Part shown: positions 25,539 to 37,648 of the stretch, piece by piece
Layout: each line of letters starts with the position of its first letter
Position numbering within the stretch: position 1 is the stretch's first letter
NCBI GenBank assembly: GCA_022661535.1
Contig: JAKULF010000009.1
Coordinates: 2,170,001-2,234,000, forward strand
DNA: 64,000 bases
From: Eutypa lata
Lineage: Eukaryota; Ascomycota; Sordariomycetes; Xylariales; Diatrypaceae
Direction of reading: 5' to 3'
The notes under the pieces: model-generated
Told to the model about the DNA's origin: nothing
The model's input: only the letters and a program-made list of their open reading frames with translations
Databases searched by the model: none
Position numbers and translations under genes: made by a program

Positions 25539-27445
25539 TCAATCGTCCTGCACAATCTCCTTGATCTCCTCGCGCGAAACGGGCGCTATGCCGAAGCCTC
25601 CTAGGGTCTCCGCAGCCTTAGCGTCGCGGCCGCCTGTGCGATCGATGACGCGCGCTCCGTCCTGCATCCAGAAGTCGACCTCATCAATGATGTCAGCCAC
25701 AACGTCCTCGACGATCTGCTCGTCATAGCGCTCCGCCACGGCCCGGAGCCGGTCATTTCGCTGCTGCTGCGCGCTCTCTTCCTTCTTCGCCGGATCTGCG
25801 ACCCCGATCATGTCGATGTCACCGTCGACTTCATCGTCTGCGGGTTTCGGTTCTGCTATTGCTGCGGCTTCCGTAGTTGCGGTGTTGGTGGTGCCATTAG
25901 TGTTATCAGAAGAAGAGGTAGTAGTAGTAGTGAAGTCAGGCGGTGGATACCAGAAATCCGGCCCGAAGTTGACCTCGGCTGCACCGCCGCGGAACACGCT
26001 GAGCGCCGGGTAGTACCCGAGCATGCCGTCGTCCATGCCCTCGCGGGCGCCGACCTGGACCTGGGGTCTCGAGGCAGGCGGGAGGAAGGCGAGGAGATTC
26101 GAGAAGGGGGTACCCATGAGGACGCCGTTCTTATAGATGCGGATGCACGAGTTGGGCAGGGTGCGCATGGAGGGAATGGGGTGGTTCGGGTTGGGGGGAT
26201 CGGCTGCGGCGCCACTGTTATTACCTCCTGCGGATCCGGACGGGTTCATGAGGTCCTCGAGCTCCTTGGTCGTGTGGTAGTCGATCTTCTCGAAGTAGAT
26301 GTGCGCCTTGAAGCGAATCGGGATGCGGTCGCGGACGATGTTAGCGGCTTCGGCTTCTGCTGGTTCCTCTCCGTTGTTGTCATCTAGCAGGTCGACAGCC
26401 GGGTTGTAGTGCCCCGAGACTACCTTCCGGTGGAGGTGCTCTGACGGCAGCTGGATCTCGAGCCCGATCACGTCGCCCTCCTTGATGTCCTCGCCTGCTG
26501 GGAAGAAGTCCTTTGGTCGTGACATGTGTACCTTCTGTCCCTCCACGTCTCGTATGCCGTAGCTGTAAGCGTCGAAGCCGACAGGCGCGTCGAGCGAAGC
26601 TTCTCTTCTCGCGAATCCCATGCGCACGTGTCCATGCGACTCGATCTTTCCGTCGCCCGCGCTCTTCACAGTGCCCTTCGTGATTTTGCACTCCCAATAC
26701 CACCGCCCTTGACGCACAGCGATGTTCGCTCTTGCCATCCTAAATCCCTTATCTGTTGTGATATGCCGCCCTGACTGATCCAAGTACATATGTGCGGCGG
26801 CATCTTCGAAGCTGATATGAGGGCCGTACGGTGGCGGTTCGGTCTGGCGGTAGTAGAATGAGGAAGGGAAGGCGGGGTCGGCTATGCAATGTAAATAGTG
26901 AAAGCTCTTCTTGTTATAAACGCTATGAGGAAGTCAGTTTTGCAGGGCGACGGCTCAATTCCATACGCGACTCACTGCTCTGAAGTCTCGTAGAATTGTA
27001 TCGTAGAACCGTCAAGACCTGAAACGTCGTGATGATGGGTGAATATGGGACCCCGGGCGGGCTCGAAGTCGGAGGGTTTCGGGGGCGCAAGTTTGTATCT
27101 CAATGGCGAGGACTCGCTGGGCGGGACGTCCTTAATATCCTTATGGATCTTGGGGTCGGGTGTAGCTCTGGCGCTGTTGTCTCCTCCATTGACGCCAGCT
27201 TTCGACTCGCGCTTCTTAAGAGACTCCTTCTTGGCTCTCGATGGTTTATCGCGCGCCATAGCTGCTATATCGTCATGCGACTGGGTTTTAGATAGTTTCA
27301 CTTCAGGATTAGGGTTGAGTGGTGAGGAAACTGGGGGCGCGTGGTCATCTTCGAGAGATCGCTTTTGTGGAAGAGCAGGAATTGGCAGGACAGGCACTGG
27401 GACTGGAGTGACTTTGCGCTCAGGTACTTCAACATCGGGAGCCAT
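25539..27445 (-). CDS. BRE2: COMPASS (Set1C) subunit Bre2 / Ash2L-like SPRY protein
   Basis: Bre2 (animal Ash2L) is a core subunit of the Set1 histone H3K4 methyltransferase complex; its SPRY domain contacts Rbbp5/Swd1 and Sdc1. Model: exon 1 27445-26976, intron 26975-26923 (53 nt), exon 2 26922-25539; 617 residues. Residues 1-120 are disordered. Across the intron the family block VYNKKSFHYLHCIADPAFPS is followed by SSFYYRQTEPPPYGPHISFE. The SPRY domain includes DQSGRHITTDKGFRMARANI, VRQGRWYWECKI, HVRMGFARREASLDAPVGFD, YSYGIRDVEGQKVH, then after a ~120-residue insert CIRIYKNGVLMGTPFSNL and YYPALSVFRGGAAEVNFGPD. The C-terminal helix has EDVVADIIDEVDFWMQDG. The split SPRY with an insert is usual in fungal Bre2. 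The start is the ATG of MAPDVEVPERKVTP. Confidence 0.92.
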
Positions 27446-28420
27446 TTTGACAGAGTGGAATTTTAATAAAAATGGAAGAACACAAGAACAAAGAAGTCAA
27501 TCCGCTTTAATTATTATAAATTGGCGTTATGGAGACGAGGAATTATCCTGCACAAAGGAACTTTGAACATTTGAATATTCGATTAAGTTAAACTTGAGTT
27601 GAGGCTCTGCATTTTCAACATTGTAGCGACCTAACTACTAGTTAGCATTGGCCCCCGCTCTTGCCTTAGGTACCTAGGTAGATAGGCAACTTACAAGTAG
27701 CTCTTGCACTACAAGGGCTGCACCACACGCTAAGTTAGCTATTGTCGTCCGTCACTTATAGTGAGATATCTGGATATGCAACACAATGTCTACTAGTAAC
27801 ATGAAAGAAATAGTAGATTATTATTATAAAGCCTAACGAAGAGTCATAAAGTTAGTTAACTATAACTACCCCTTTCCATCCTTTTCTATAAGGCATGTTG
27901 TATATAATATCAGCATATAAAATAATAATAAAACTAAAGTTTACATTCAAGCTGGGTCGGAAGGATTAGGCATTATAGCGTTCATATATGCTATTCAGCC
28001 CATCACAACTGGTCTGGAGCAAGCATATTAGACCTAGAAATACAGTATCACCCGCAATCATGTGTAGGTGTAAGTTTACTTGCTAAAATGGCAAGTGGCT
28101 TCCGACCGAAGGTTTAAAGAGCTTTATTAACTAAAGTTTAGAAGGTATAATACCTTCTTTGTTATGATTAACCTATAAACACTACTTACAAAACTATTAG
28201 AAGTATCTAAAATGTGAAACAATGGTTATAAACCAACTAATGTAAGACATATATAATAATTAAGCTTACAAGGTAAATTATATAGCTATAACGTAATTTT
28301 ATATTTCATTAGTTACTTAATTGGTTGGGATACCTTTTTCTGCGGAAAAATTCCATAACCAGAAATTTTTTTTTTACATAAACTTATTTTTTGATTTTTT
28401 TTTTCTGTAACCATGCATTC

Positions 28421-29172
28421 GCATGCTTTTGCTTTTCAGTTCTTATTCTTGCCAATGCCTAAAAGGGAGGAAGCAATGAGGAAATCGACATAGATTCCTC
28501 GTAGATTAGTTACACTATTAACGTGTGATATCCCTTTCGGTTGCCTTGATCCGGCATTTATCTTTTAGAAGCCCAACGACGTAGCGAGATATCGCTGAAT
28601 GATTTCGTAATATGGCTCTTCAATATAGTCGATCTACAATGTAGAAATCCTGTTAGGTTCCACAACTTCCTCTTATCACAAGCGTGCTGTTGACACTATT
28701 AATACTTCGCCCACATGCATATTCAGTATTCAGACGTGCCAAAACACCATGCAGTGATGTATATAGCCGCTTTGCCGCCGCGTCAATGCCAATTTCTAGA
28801 TAGTAGCACATATACGTATTGCTTGATACAGCTATTACCATGCATTGTTCCATAAAGACGTTTAACAGCTGCTTTGTACGCTTTCTGCTAGTAGTAGTTA
28901 CCGCCGTTGCCTACTTGTTCATCTTTTCCCATTACCTTTGAAGTTACCTATTTATACTACAAGATGGTAGTAGCAAGGAGTTGACGGATGGTAACAGCTT
29001 AACCTGGTGGGTCATTGCGCAAGCAGTAATTTTCTGAAGTGTGTAGTACTCATTGGAGGACATACGGCCGCCGACACATGTACCTACAACGATGCAGGGG
29101 TGCTCCGATTGGCCTTAAGTGCTTCTCCCATCAAGCCAAAGACTCACCAAGCTTCCCCTATAAGGTTAAGTA
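28421..29172 (+). mobile_element. Repeat copy L (transposon relic), related to 62437-62815
   Basis: Two blocks (about 28421-28515 and 28988-29172) align with 62437-62535 and 62626-62815 in the same orientation. Examples: CTTTTGCTTTTCAGTTCTTA here against CTTTTGCTTTTTAGATTTTA there, and CAAGCCAAAGACTCACCAAG against TAAGCCAAAGATTCGTCAAG. Most differences are C/T or G/A transitions, and this copy is the GC-richer one. The first block could have encoded a peptide beginning MPKREEAMRK, interrupted by stops. The ~470 bp between the blocks here is absent or replaced in the other copy. The element class is not recognised. Confidence 0.6.
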
Positions 29173-30655
29173 CCTTCGACGGTTTATTCATCATCAACGG
29201 CACGATCCCCGCGTCCATCGCGGGTTTGTCCGAGTCCTTGTTATGTGGAACGGAGTTGTACTCGGGTAGGTATACGCTGATGATACTACGTTGGAAATCA
29301 TAAGCAGATGCGTTGATGCGTCATTATATGCGCCGGCAAGGGACCTGGGGGTGTACGTTAACTTGTTGAGGGTGTTTAGCATCGCAATCGTGGCGAGCAT
29401 GTCCAGTGAGACGGAGAAGTTCTCGACAGCGACATGTTCATGAAGCTGGCTAACGAATGCATAAAGAAGGTGATGGAACAAGTGCAGTGCTGATTGACTC
29501 GATGTTGGGGAAGCTAACTCTAGCACTAGAGCGCCGCCAAGACATTGATCATGGGCAATTCAGATGGTAATTGTATTCTCTAGAAGCTGGTAGTAGCAAC
29601 TTGTAATAAAGAAGTTTATAGTATAATTAATGTCTTAGACTCTTAGTTAACATAGAAGCTTGTAGTAATAGAAGTATATAATGCCTTAGACATCCATTAT
29701 ACCGTAAAACAACGTAGAAAGTTCTGGTATTATCGGAAAGATTCGAGGAAGGTCCGGAAATATAAAGAAAAAAAGAAATTTCTAGAAAAAAATGAAAAAA
29801 ATGAAAAATCAACTTGTTTTTCGTTATTGCGCGATTTTTTTGAAGTTGTTAAATTTTATTTGTTTTCATGGTTTTCTGGAATTTTCTACGGATTTTTTTG
29901 CCGTATCGAGCTTATGCTCGAATCTTCGCGCTAATTCCAGAACCTTCTACGCTATAATGGGTGCCTAGACCAGATGTCTTAGGCAACTTTAAACTATGTA
30001 CATATATACCTAGTTGCCTATTAAGTAATTATAAATTTCTAGATTTCACCAGCTTACTTTTTCTTTGTTCTTTAATCTATCATTGTATTTGCTTTGTATT
30101 AATGTCTACAACATACTCTATCTTCTAGTCCGTAGCATTTACCACAAGCTTTTACGTAGCATAGCTTTCTTTATGTAAGTCTCAGGTATTATAAAAATGC
30201 TATACAGTGCTATTTATGTACATGTATACATACATGTATGTATCTACACTTTATTTCCCCTTTTCCTTAATAGGTACTTAGTCAGATGGTAATAGCAATT
30301 TAATGTATTCCTTACACATAAATATTATAATGTTGTGTATACAATCCCTTGGAGAGTATGTCTAAGTATTATAGCCTTTAAGAAAATTCTTATACTAAGC
30401 TTAGTATCGTCAACATTCAAGGGTTATATTTTGGACTTAGGAAGCTTGGATCAGGAAATCCTTAGTTAATACACCAATACACCAAAACGCCCCAGGGCGG
30501 TTCCCACCTAGCAGATACCTTACAGTGGATTATGCAGGGCCCTAAACACCTTAGGCCAGTTGCAAAAACATTTTTGTTGTTAAAAATTTAACTATTTATT
30601 GTCTTGATTACATGCGCAGTTCATTGTCTTTCTGCAGACAAGCCACCTCTGCCAT

Positions 30656-30833
30656 TTACTGATCTGTCAAGCTCGTCGAATACCCTCCCAATATTATCCC
30701 GGGGGGAGGGGATTTCTTCTGGCCTGCGATCATTCTATGAGCCAGCTCTGGTGCGTCTGGTTTCGAGAACATCGCTGCCGGTCCTGGGTTCAGCCTCGAC
30801 CATGCATGGCAGGACTCGGTAACTTTGTTCGAA
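30656..30833 (-). pseudogene. Isolated coding fragment, probable gene remnant
   Basis: On the minus strand a frame ending in TAA at 30656 reads like real protein (GPAAMFSKPDAPELAHRMIA, then GIILGGYSTSLTDQ) and is preceded by a possible acceptor. No upstream exon could be found and the neighbouring DNA is not coding-like. It may be the 3' end of a decayed gene. No family was recognised. Confidence 0.3.
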
Positions 30834-32683
30834 ACCCGACATCATACACACAATGCAACTCACTGCATAATAACATTAGCCAAAGGTAAACCGCAGAACA
30901 GCCACCACCTACATCCCATCAACAACATCTCACTACGTGGCATATCGGTAAATCAATTAAGTCTATGTCGACTTCCTGGAAGCCTCGGGAGAGAAGAAAG
31001 CTCTCGCACTCACGCCTTCCAGCCAAGATCACGCTACTCGTTCCTTATACCCGAATCTACAGGACTAGATAGCTTAACAATTTATTGCACCAACCTCAAT
31101 CACCAATCAATGGAGCAATGGGCGAGTCGTAATATCAACATCCATACAACGCCCTGAGGATGTTGCCCACTGCCTATTCCTTCGCTTTCTCCAGCCCAAG
31201 TCACGCATACTCTACTACGACCACATTGCACTACATACTTTTAACAACGCTATCCGGTGCCAAAATGAACCATGAACCACAAGGTGCTTATTCCAACAGC
31301 TTTACCAACTCCCGATCAAGATGACGGAGATAATCTTTGAGCAGATTCCAAAATACTCGGGAGTCGCGCAGGACATCAAACAAGGCAACTACTGAGCTAT
31401 CAAGCTTGCTGTTCCACTACCATTCAAAAGATACCGTCCATATATGGTTGGTCAGAAAGCTTTGAAAATTTTGTTTAAGAGAAAAACAATGGGACATAGG
31501 AAAGGGGTGGGGGATGGTTTAGCAGGTTGGATGGGGTGCAACGAAAACATGTGCAACTCGAGTCTTGAAGACTATCAAGTCATAACATAACACGTTCGCT
31601 TTAGGGATCGCCTAATGCAGTCTGACGATTGGGGATGGGTGGGTTGTTAGGGACATCTAGGCTGGCCACCTAGATGTCTATATATCATCCTGCCTGGGAT
31701 ATCCACGCCTATTAGTACCAAGTGTTTGAAGAATTACCTTTGTAGTTGTAGGAGTTTACGTTATAATAAGATGGTGCGGAGATGACAAATGGGATCTGCA
31801 TTAGTGGTGATGATTATTATAGTGATACCAGGCGTAGAAGTGTTTGGTGAAGTAGGCCCCAGGGCAACCTCCTCGGCTCGCCCCTTTCCCACGTCTTCGA
31901 ATGCCTCGGAACGAGTTGACCGGCTCGTAGGTGGGCTTGTGTGTTGTGACCTACAATGTGAAGCGGGGATGTTTAAGTGAATGACTTCCAGTAGTTGGAA
32001 GGGGCATGGGAAGTATAGGGGAGTGCGGTCTGAAGTGCCCCTAGAGGTAGCGCCATTGAGTAGCGACGGCGGTGGGGTTTGATCACGCGAGGCTATTGTT
32101 TCTTTTGTGGCTTAAAATCCCAACGTAGAATAGAGTCTTGTTGTGCTGCTCATGATTAAATGATTGAATGATTGTTTCTACTTTGTCTATTTTAATCCGA
32201 AACCCTCAAGGCCGGTGATCGCTATTTATAGATGTGGCCATGGAGTCCTCTTGACGCTGACAATGTCCCAGGGTGGGTAGGTAGGGACCCAAACTGCCCC
32301 CAGTGTAGAACTTGCCGCAAGAAGGGGCATTGTTGCTGGAGGGGAAATCCACAAGAGACGAACTCCCAGCACAGTACTTGTGATATGAGACGCGTGGGAA
32401 TAGGGTGGAGCTGGCACAAGAGTAGAGGGTTCATAATGGATCGTCGTCGCTGAAAGGGGGAACAAGGATGATCCGCCTCCACTCCTTTCTCTCTTCTCCT
32501 TCTTTTCCTTCCTTTGAGCGTACACGATACTGTACACGATACTGTAGAGATACCTCCTGTCATGTTCATCGTGATCGCTGTCTCTCCCGGCGATGAGTGA
32601 ACAAGCAGACGTATATCACGATAATAGGCTAGAAAAATAACGGGGTCTTTCTACTGGGGTGAAGCTATTGATTCGACAGCTCA

Positions 32684-33558
32684 GTGCCTTCAAAGTCTCT
32701 CGTGCTTAGTCCTCTCAGAGGTAAGTATTGTTTAAAGATACTTATAGGTCTTGCTGTTTCCCTAACGTTTCTTTTGCCAGAAGTAATATCTCATGTCACG
32801 ATATTATACCGTCCCTTATATACCGTTGTGTTTATTATGTCCCATCTCTCCGGGTTCTGGATATAGGAGATTGTCCCATATAATTCTATCTCAGAGGCAG
32901 TTGAATTTCCCCAACCCATCCGGCAAGCAAATGGCATGTCAAGCCCGAGCCACCGCACTTCGCTGTTGAGCAAGCTGGTAAGCTTTACCTGGGAACCAAT
33001 AGCGAGTAGTGTCCAAGGATTTCTTTCTATTCATTTGATAATATATTGTTCTGCGCGATATCAATCGGACTAATCCTCACAATACCGTTTATTGAACACG
33101 TTTTTTCAACCCGCTTCAAACACCTCTTGACATTTCTAATGGACGGTATGATTACTTTTGAGAATTATGTTGTATCCTTAGATATAAAGGGAACCATGTT
33201 ACATTATGTTTTAGAGCAAGCCGCGTCCTTGGGTAGATGTACCTTTACCGATGGGTATTCATCCCATATTTGGCAATCCAAGAGATATTATAACTACACA
33301 CTTGACTGTGAGTCCAGTGTCATACCAATACGCCGAGTACACGAGGGGAAGTCCAACAGCAATGAGGCCTGTGCAGGAAACAGTACACAACCTGGCAAGT
33401 ATATCGAAGTTGATGAACCTCCCGCTGCTGCGAGGGATTTTCCCATTGACCAATTGGGTGTTTTGGGTACATCCCAGAAGAGTAATATGATGGGTACAAA
33501 TACACAGTGCAGAAGAGTTCGTTCTTGGTTAGACCATAACTTGCCTGTTGTGTTCTAA
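32684..33558 (+). pseudogene. Possible decayed plus-strand gene
   Basis: Splice-like signals are present: a GTAAGT donor at 32711 with a CTAAC branch and TTGCCAG acceptor. A clean coding stretch follows (EIVPYNSISEAVEFPQPIRQ and SSPSHRTSLLSKL, about 32870-32980), with an in-frame TAG just before it. A further open stretch runs from about 33049 to 33558. No model joins these without breaks and no family was recognised. Confidence 0.22.
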
Positions 33559-34242
33559 ATCATACTATAGTTTGATTAAAACGTCTACAGCGCTTGCTAC
33601 TATGAAGACAGAACACACAGTGGTAACCAAAGTCCGTAGTCAACAACGAACTCGCCGAGGCGACCGACCTGACACTAGAGCTTGTATCTAAATGCTCAAC
33701 CAGCGTCCCCCTTACAGCCTAGCCTCTGCACATGGTATGAAGGTAGTAACAAGTCGGGACATAATCGTCAAGGAGGTCTAGGCAGCCTAGAGAGTGGATA
33801 TCGTAGCAGCTAGATGCGTAGCCGTTAAACCATGGAAACAGCTAGATAGGTCAGGTTCCAATAGCAATAAGCACCGGCATCTCCACCGCCTAAAATGTCT
33901 AACTGAATGTTTCATATTCTTCCATGCTTCTGGCACAGACCGAGCAGACCGCAGGCGGATGAGACCAGCAAGAGACAGCGGGCTTTGTTGTCAAAAAACT
34001 ACAACTACACCATAGTGTTAAATCGTATCTTGGTGTCCGACATTCTGTTTCTAATGCTGCCTAACCTCAGAGTACTTTCAATGTTTTAAATGAGACGGGT
34101 GTTGCAATTCGGACAAGATCGTTAATGCTACATTTCTGCCCTAGCTCACACACACTCACACACTTGCTCAACCACACACTTACACACCACACACTCACGT
34201 TCGACAAGATCATACTTCTATCCCCATCCTAAGCACGCTGCC

Positions 34243-35541
34243 ATGGGCATCTTCGATGATCCCCAGCGGGTGCTGGAAAAGACCGCGGCAAAGTTGAAGC
34301 TGCAGTACTCTCTCGCCCACCATCCGCTCGATTCCTCTACCAGGTTCCGCGTGGATTACCTGCGGGTGCTTATCCTGATGGAGCAAGAAGCCTTCCCGTT
34401 ACACCTACGCCAGAACAGGAAATGCTTTGACTTCCTCGCCGATCTCGCAGGCGAGAAGAAAGACGAGATGATGGACACGGTGAGATCTACATTCGGCATC
34501 GAACCCTCCGGCAAGAAGGTCGACATTTGGAAGGCAGCGCTTCAGGCCCTAGAGGATGGCGACGGCTTACCCGCGGCTGACGGGACAACGACAAGCTCGC
34601 ACGACCTGAACAAGAACGGGGTCCGACAACACGCTGCACCCGCTGGTCGTGTGGCGTCTCCGTCCCCGGCGTCGCGCCGGTCGGCTTCAATCTCGAGCGT
34701 ATCACCTGCTCAAGCAGCCCGGACTGGCCAGCCTCCCGGATCATTCGCCACTACTGCTACAAATGCACCGGTTCCAGGCCTCTACAACCCACACCGGGCA
34801 AGTGGATCTGCCGGCGCCCACCACTGGCCTCCTTCGCAGGGCTTCTACCCTGGCACTGACAAGACGGCCACGCACGGACCGAACCCTGGTCCCAAGCCCT
34901 GGCATCAACCTCCTCCGATCACGCGACCGGGACAAGCCCCTATCTTCAACGGTCTCGGATCGAGCATGCATGGGTTCGGCAACCCAACCGGCGGGCAGGA
35001 CCCCAAGCCGAAACCGAGCTCGGCGGGTGGTTTCCAGCCCGGAAACTCGGGACACCTCCTCCGAAGCTCCCACAAGGACCCACTCCAAGGGAAAGGCACT
35101 TGGACAAGGCAGCCCGCGGTGTCTGACCCGTACGAATTCGCGAGCAGCCAAGGCAGCTCAACGCCGACCGAGAAAGATGAAGTCAGACCTTTCACCACGA
35201 ACCAATTTCGCTCGTTCTTCAAACTGGACAGCCAGGAGTCCTCGGCCTCTGGCAACCAAGAGGGGCGGGGCCGGTTCGCGCGAGGAGGCAAGATCCTTAC
35301 GGACGAGGTGGCCGCAGAGATGGGCCGCTTGTTCGTCTTGACCCTGGCGAACCATCCCGAACACTTCCCAGAGATGGGTCAGACGAGCCCAGCATGGGCC
35401 GACCTTCAGAGCCAAGCCAGAGACACCGTCCAGCAGATCGAGGTCCTAAACGACCAAGAACAGGAGATCCACATCGAAGTCAAGAGATTGCAGACTGAGT
35501 TGGCGCGCCTCACCTTCGAGGCCCTGGACTACCACCACTGA
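34243..35541 (+). CDS. Accessory protein with N-terminal helical module and long disordered tail
   Basis: A single open frame of 432 residues starting at ATG in good context after a CA-rich leader. I do not recognise a named family. Residues 1-105 are predicted helical, with RVLEKTAAKLKLQYSLAHHP, YLRVLILMEQEAFPLHLRQN and CFDFLADLAGEKKDEMMDTV, then DIWKAALQALEDG. This segment resembles by eye the helical module of the genes at 37649, 42276, 48949 and 57703 (pattern L-x-L-x-E, F/W-x3-L-x-D, G-K, and a final A-x3-L helix). Residues 110-310 are Pro/Ser/Gly-rich and probably disordered. Residues 315-432 form a second ordered part (FTTNQFRSFFKLDSQE, ILTDEVAAEMGRLFVLTLAN) ending in a coiled coil (EVLNDQEQEIHIEVKRLQTE). 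First gene of the accessory cluster. Confidence 0.7.
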   Translation: MGIFDDPQRVLEKTAAKLKLQYSLAHHPLDSSTRFRVDYLRVLILMEQEAFPLHLRQNRKCFDFLADLAGEKKDEMMDTVRSTFGIEPSGKKVDIWKAALQALEDGDGLPAADGTTTSSHDLNKNGVRQHAAPAGRVASPSPASRRSASISSVSPAQAARTGQPPGSFATTATNAPVPGLYNPHRASGSAGAHHWPPSQGFYPGTDKTATHGPNPGPKPWHQPPPITRPGQAPIFNGLGSSMHGFGNPTGGQDPKPKPSSAGGFQPGNSGHLLRSSHKDPLQGKGTWTRQPAVSDPYEFASSQGSSTPTEKDEVRPFTTNQFRSFFKLDSQESSASGNQEGRGRFARGGKILTDEVAAEMGRLFVLTLANHPEHFPEMGQTSPAWADLQSQARDTVQQIEVLNDQEQEIHIEVKRLQTELARLTFEALDYHH

Positions 35542-37648
35542 TTGGTTCATCTGGCCCTCTGTTCTCATCCGGGATGCAGCGTCCCAGCGTGCTCTGGTTG
35601 AAGATGGCAGGGAAAGGCTACGGTTTGAGATGCTCTTCTGCGGGATAGGAGATGCCCTGAAGACCGACGGGGTTATGGAAAGGAGCATGGAGAATGTGGG
35701 ATGGCTATGTAAACCTACCTACTACATAGTAGATGGGGCTTGCTGAGTTGGGTGGTTAATTTGCCTAGATACTTTGAATAAGAACCAGCCTTCCACTTTA
35801 CGTAGCCGTTTTCTTTCTATTGTTGGTCCTACCCATGTGGTTTGAGTGGGACTCGAACACAGATGGGCTTGGTTCTTGTCGAACGTCTTTACGAATGTAA
35901 TATTACGTACCTTAACCATTAGATGAATCATCACGTTGCCGGCTGGCACTTGAGCAGGTGCCTAAGCATGTCCCAAGCAATCATCAAAGTTGTCCTAATC
36001 GTCAAGCAGGCCGCCCTCAAGGAGCATGGCCGTTAGAATACAGCTGACAAGACCTTTGGCTGATTCATTAAATTCTACGCCGTTATGCAACCTCCCTAAT
36101 TCCCATGGCATTGCCTGTTCGTTGAAGGTACCTGCCTAAGTATGCATCCTGGTCAGGCTAGCTTAAGGGGTAGATGAATCTATACAGCGATGATTTCAAG
36201 TTTTGCATACGTCGATTCCACGAAAACAACATGCATCTACACGGCAACACGCACGAGTTGGGTAATTGGCAGAGAAACCTAGAGGCTTGGCAGAGGGGTA
36301 CGCGCCATACAAACCCTGTTGACGCGCATATCGACCTCTTCGTACCCAGCATGCCATTAAGCGATTATCTAACTGGTATGAAGCAATGCGTTCAGGGAAG
36401 GTCTCTGCGTTTGAAAGCTGTATGCATCAAGAGGCCCAAGTAGAAACTGTACTGCAAATGATGACCCTACCCGTTGGTCCATGCATTGAATAGTTGGTTC
36501 ATTTACCAACGCGTACATATGTAGACTGGGTGGCATATGCACGAAGTGCATGGCATTCTGCAACATCTAAATCGGCCAGCCGGCACCACCTGCCGCCTGG
36601 TGTACCGACGAAGCCTACAGGAACAGCCGTGACATTCTTTCTAGTTCCGCATATCGCCTTAGATTCAACAGCATCTAGCACGACCTGCCTAGGTAGATGT
36701 TCCATAGAAATGCTGTCTTGGTGTCTATGCCGTGCCTAGTAATAATGCGAACGGTAAGACCCCTTCCACAACTGAGACCTAGTGTTCCACGTCAACCGTA
36801 TGCTAGGTAGCTAAGTTCCCAACAGAGCACAGGGCGGTGTCTTCATGCACCACCAGGAATTCCCATTTCAAAGGTCTCATCCATATCACAGGCAGCCACC
36901 TACTGTGCAGGGCTCAGATGGCAGCCTGCAGAGGCAGTGGTGAGCGGGGAGGGTGTACAGTAGAGCCCCCACAGCTGCTCTGTGTGCCAGGCCAGGTGAG
37001 TCTAGCACATTGAGAATATCGGTTGGACGCTGTCTTAGGGGTAGCCTGCTCGATACTTCTTGATGCTACTGACTCCTACCGCTTCTGCCGTTTACCGGAC
37101 GCACCTACGGCTTACTGCTGTAAAGCGGTGATAAGACCAACATCGCATACTCAGCGGATGTCTGCCGCGTTGGGTTGGAGCAAGAAGATACCAAACGTAG
37201 GCACCACCTTTGCCGCTTGGCCTTGGAACGTTCCCGTACTGTATCAGGACCTCTGTTGGAGCAGCTTGAAAGGGCGGTCTAAGGAAGTACGTCAGGCACA
37301 TTCTAGCAACGTTCGCTTCCCCTTGGCTCTTCTTCAAGCCTTGTCTGAAAGGACAGGCAGACAAGATGAGGAGGTTTGTCTCCTTGCTACTGTACAGGCA
37401 TGTGGTGCAGCCCCAGATGCATGTACGTCTTTGATGAGGTATCGGATTACTAAGATGTTAAGAACATAGGCAGGCGAATGCGGAGAACAAACAATGACTT
37501 TTGGTATATAAATCCAAGATATCCCAGATGAGCACCTGGTATTCCACATACAGAGTCCTTCTGCAGGAAACACATCAACTTGTACCAAAATTTGACCCAT
37601 ACCTCTCCTCATTATCCACACCAAGCAAAACCCAACAACAGCGTCACC
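35542..37648. other. Intergenic DNA within the accessory cluster
   Basis: Two kilobases between two plus-strand accessory genes. Open frames up to ~147 codons exist (for example 37023-37469) but start without ATG and lack domain or splice support. A tRNA-like patch on the minus strand near 35842-35930 was examined and not accepted. Confidence 0.45.
37505..37512 (+). promoter_or_regulatory. Probable TATA box for the gene at 37649
   Basis: TATATAAA lies 137 bp upstream of the start codon and is followed by a CA-rich leader, a typical fungal promoter layout. Confidence 0.45.

Larger units (their letters stand above)
27446..34242. other. Gene-poor AT-rich region with repeats and decayed fragments
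   Basis: A 6.8-kb transition between the core genes and the accessory cluster. From 27.6 to 30.6 kb it is AT-rich and includes a repeat also present at 62.4-62.8 kb. From 30.6 to 33.6 kb it contains short coding-like pieces with stops, described separately. A CA-rich tract at 34142-34200 lies directly upstream of the next gene and is probably its leader. Confidence 0.5.

Noticed and set aside
33046..33558. 170-codon frame as a gene
   Set aside because: It starts at TTG, mixes hydrophobic and unstructured parts, and has no motif. Kept only as part of a possible decayed gene.
35842..35930. tRNA-like patch on the minus strand (GTGTTCGAGTCCCAC and TCTAATGGTTAAGG)
   Set aside because: The TpsiC stem has two mismatches and no acceptor or anticodon stems form.
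37023..37469. 148-codon plus-strand frame
   Set aside because: It starts at TTG, has no ATG until mid-frame, no splice or domain support, and competes with an equally long minus-strand frame.
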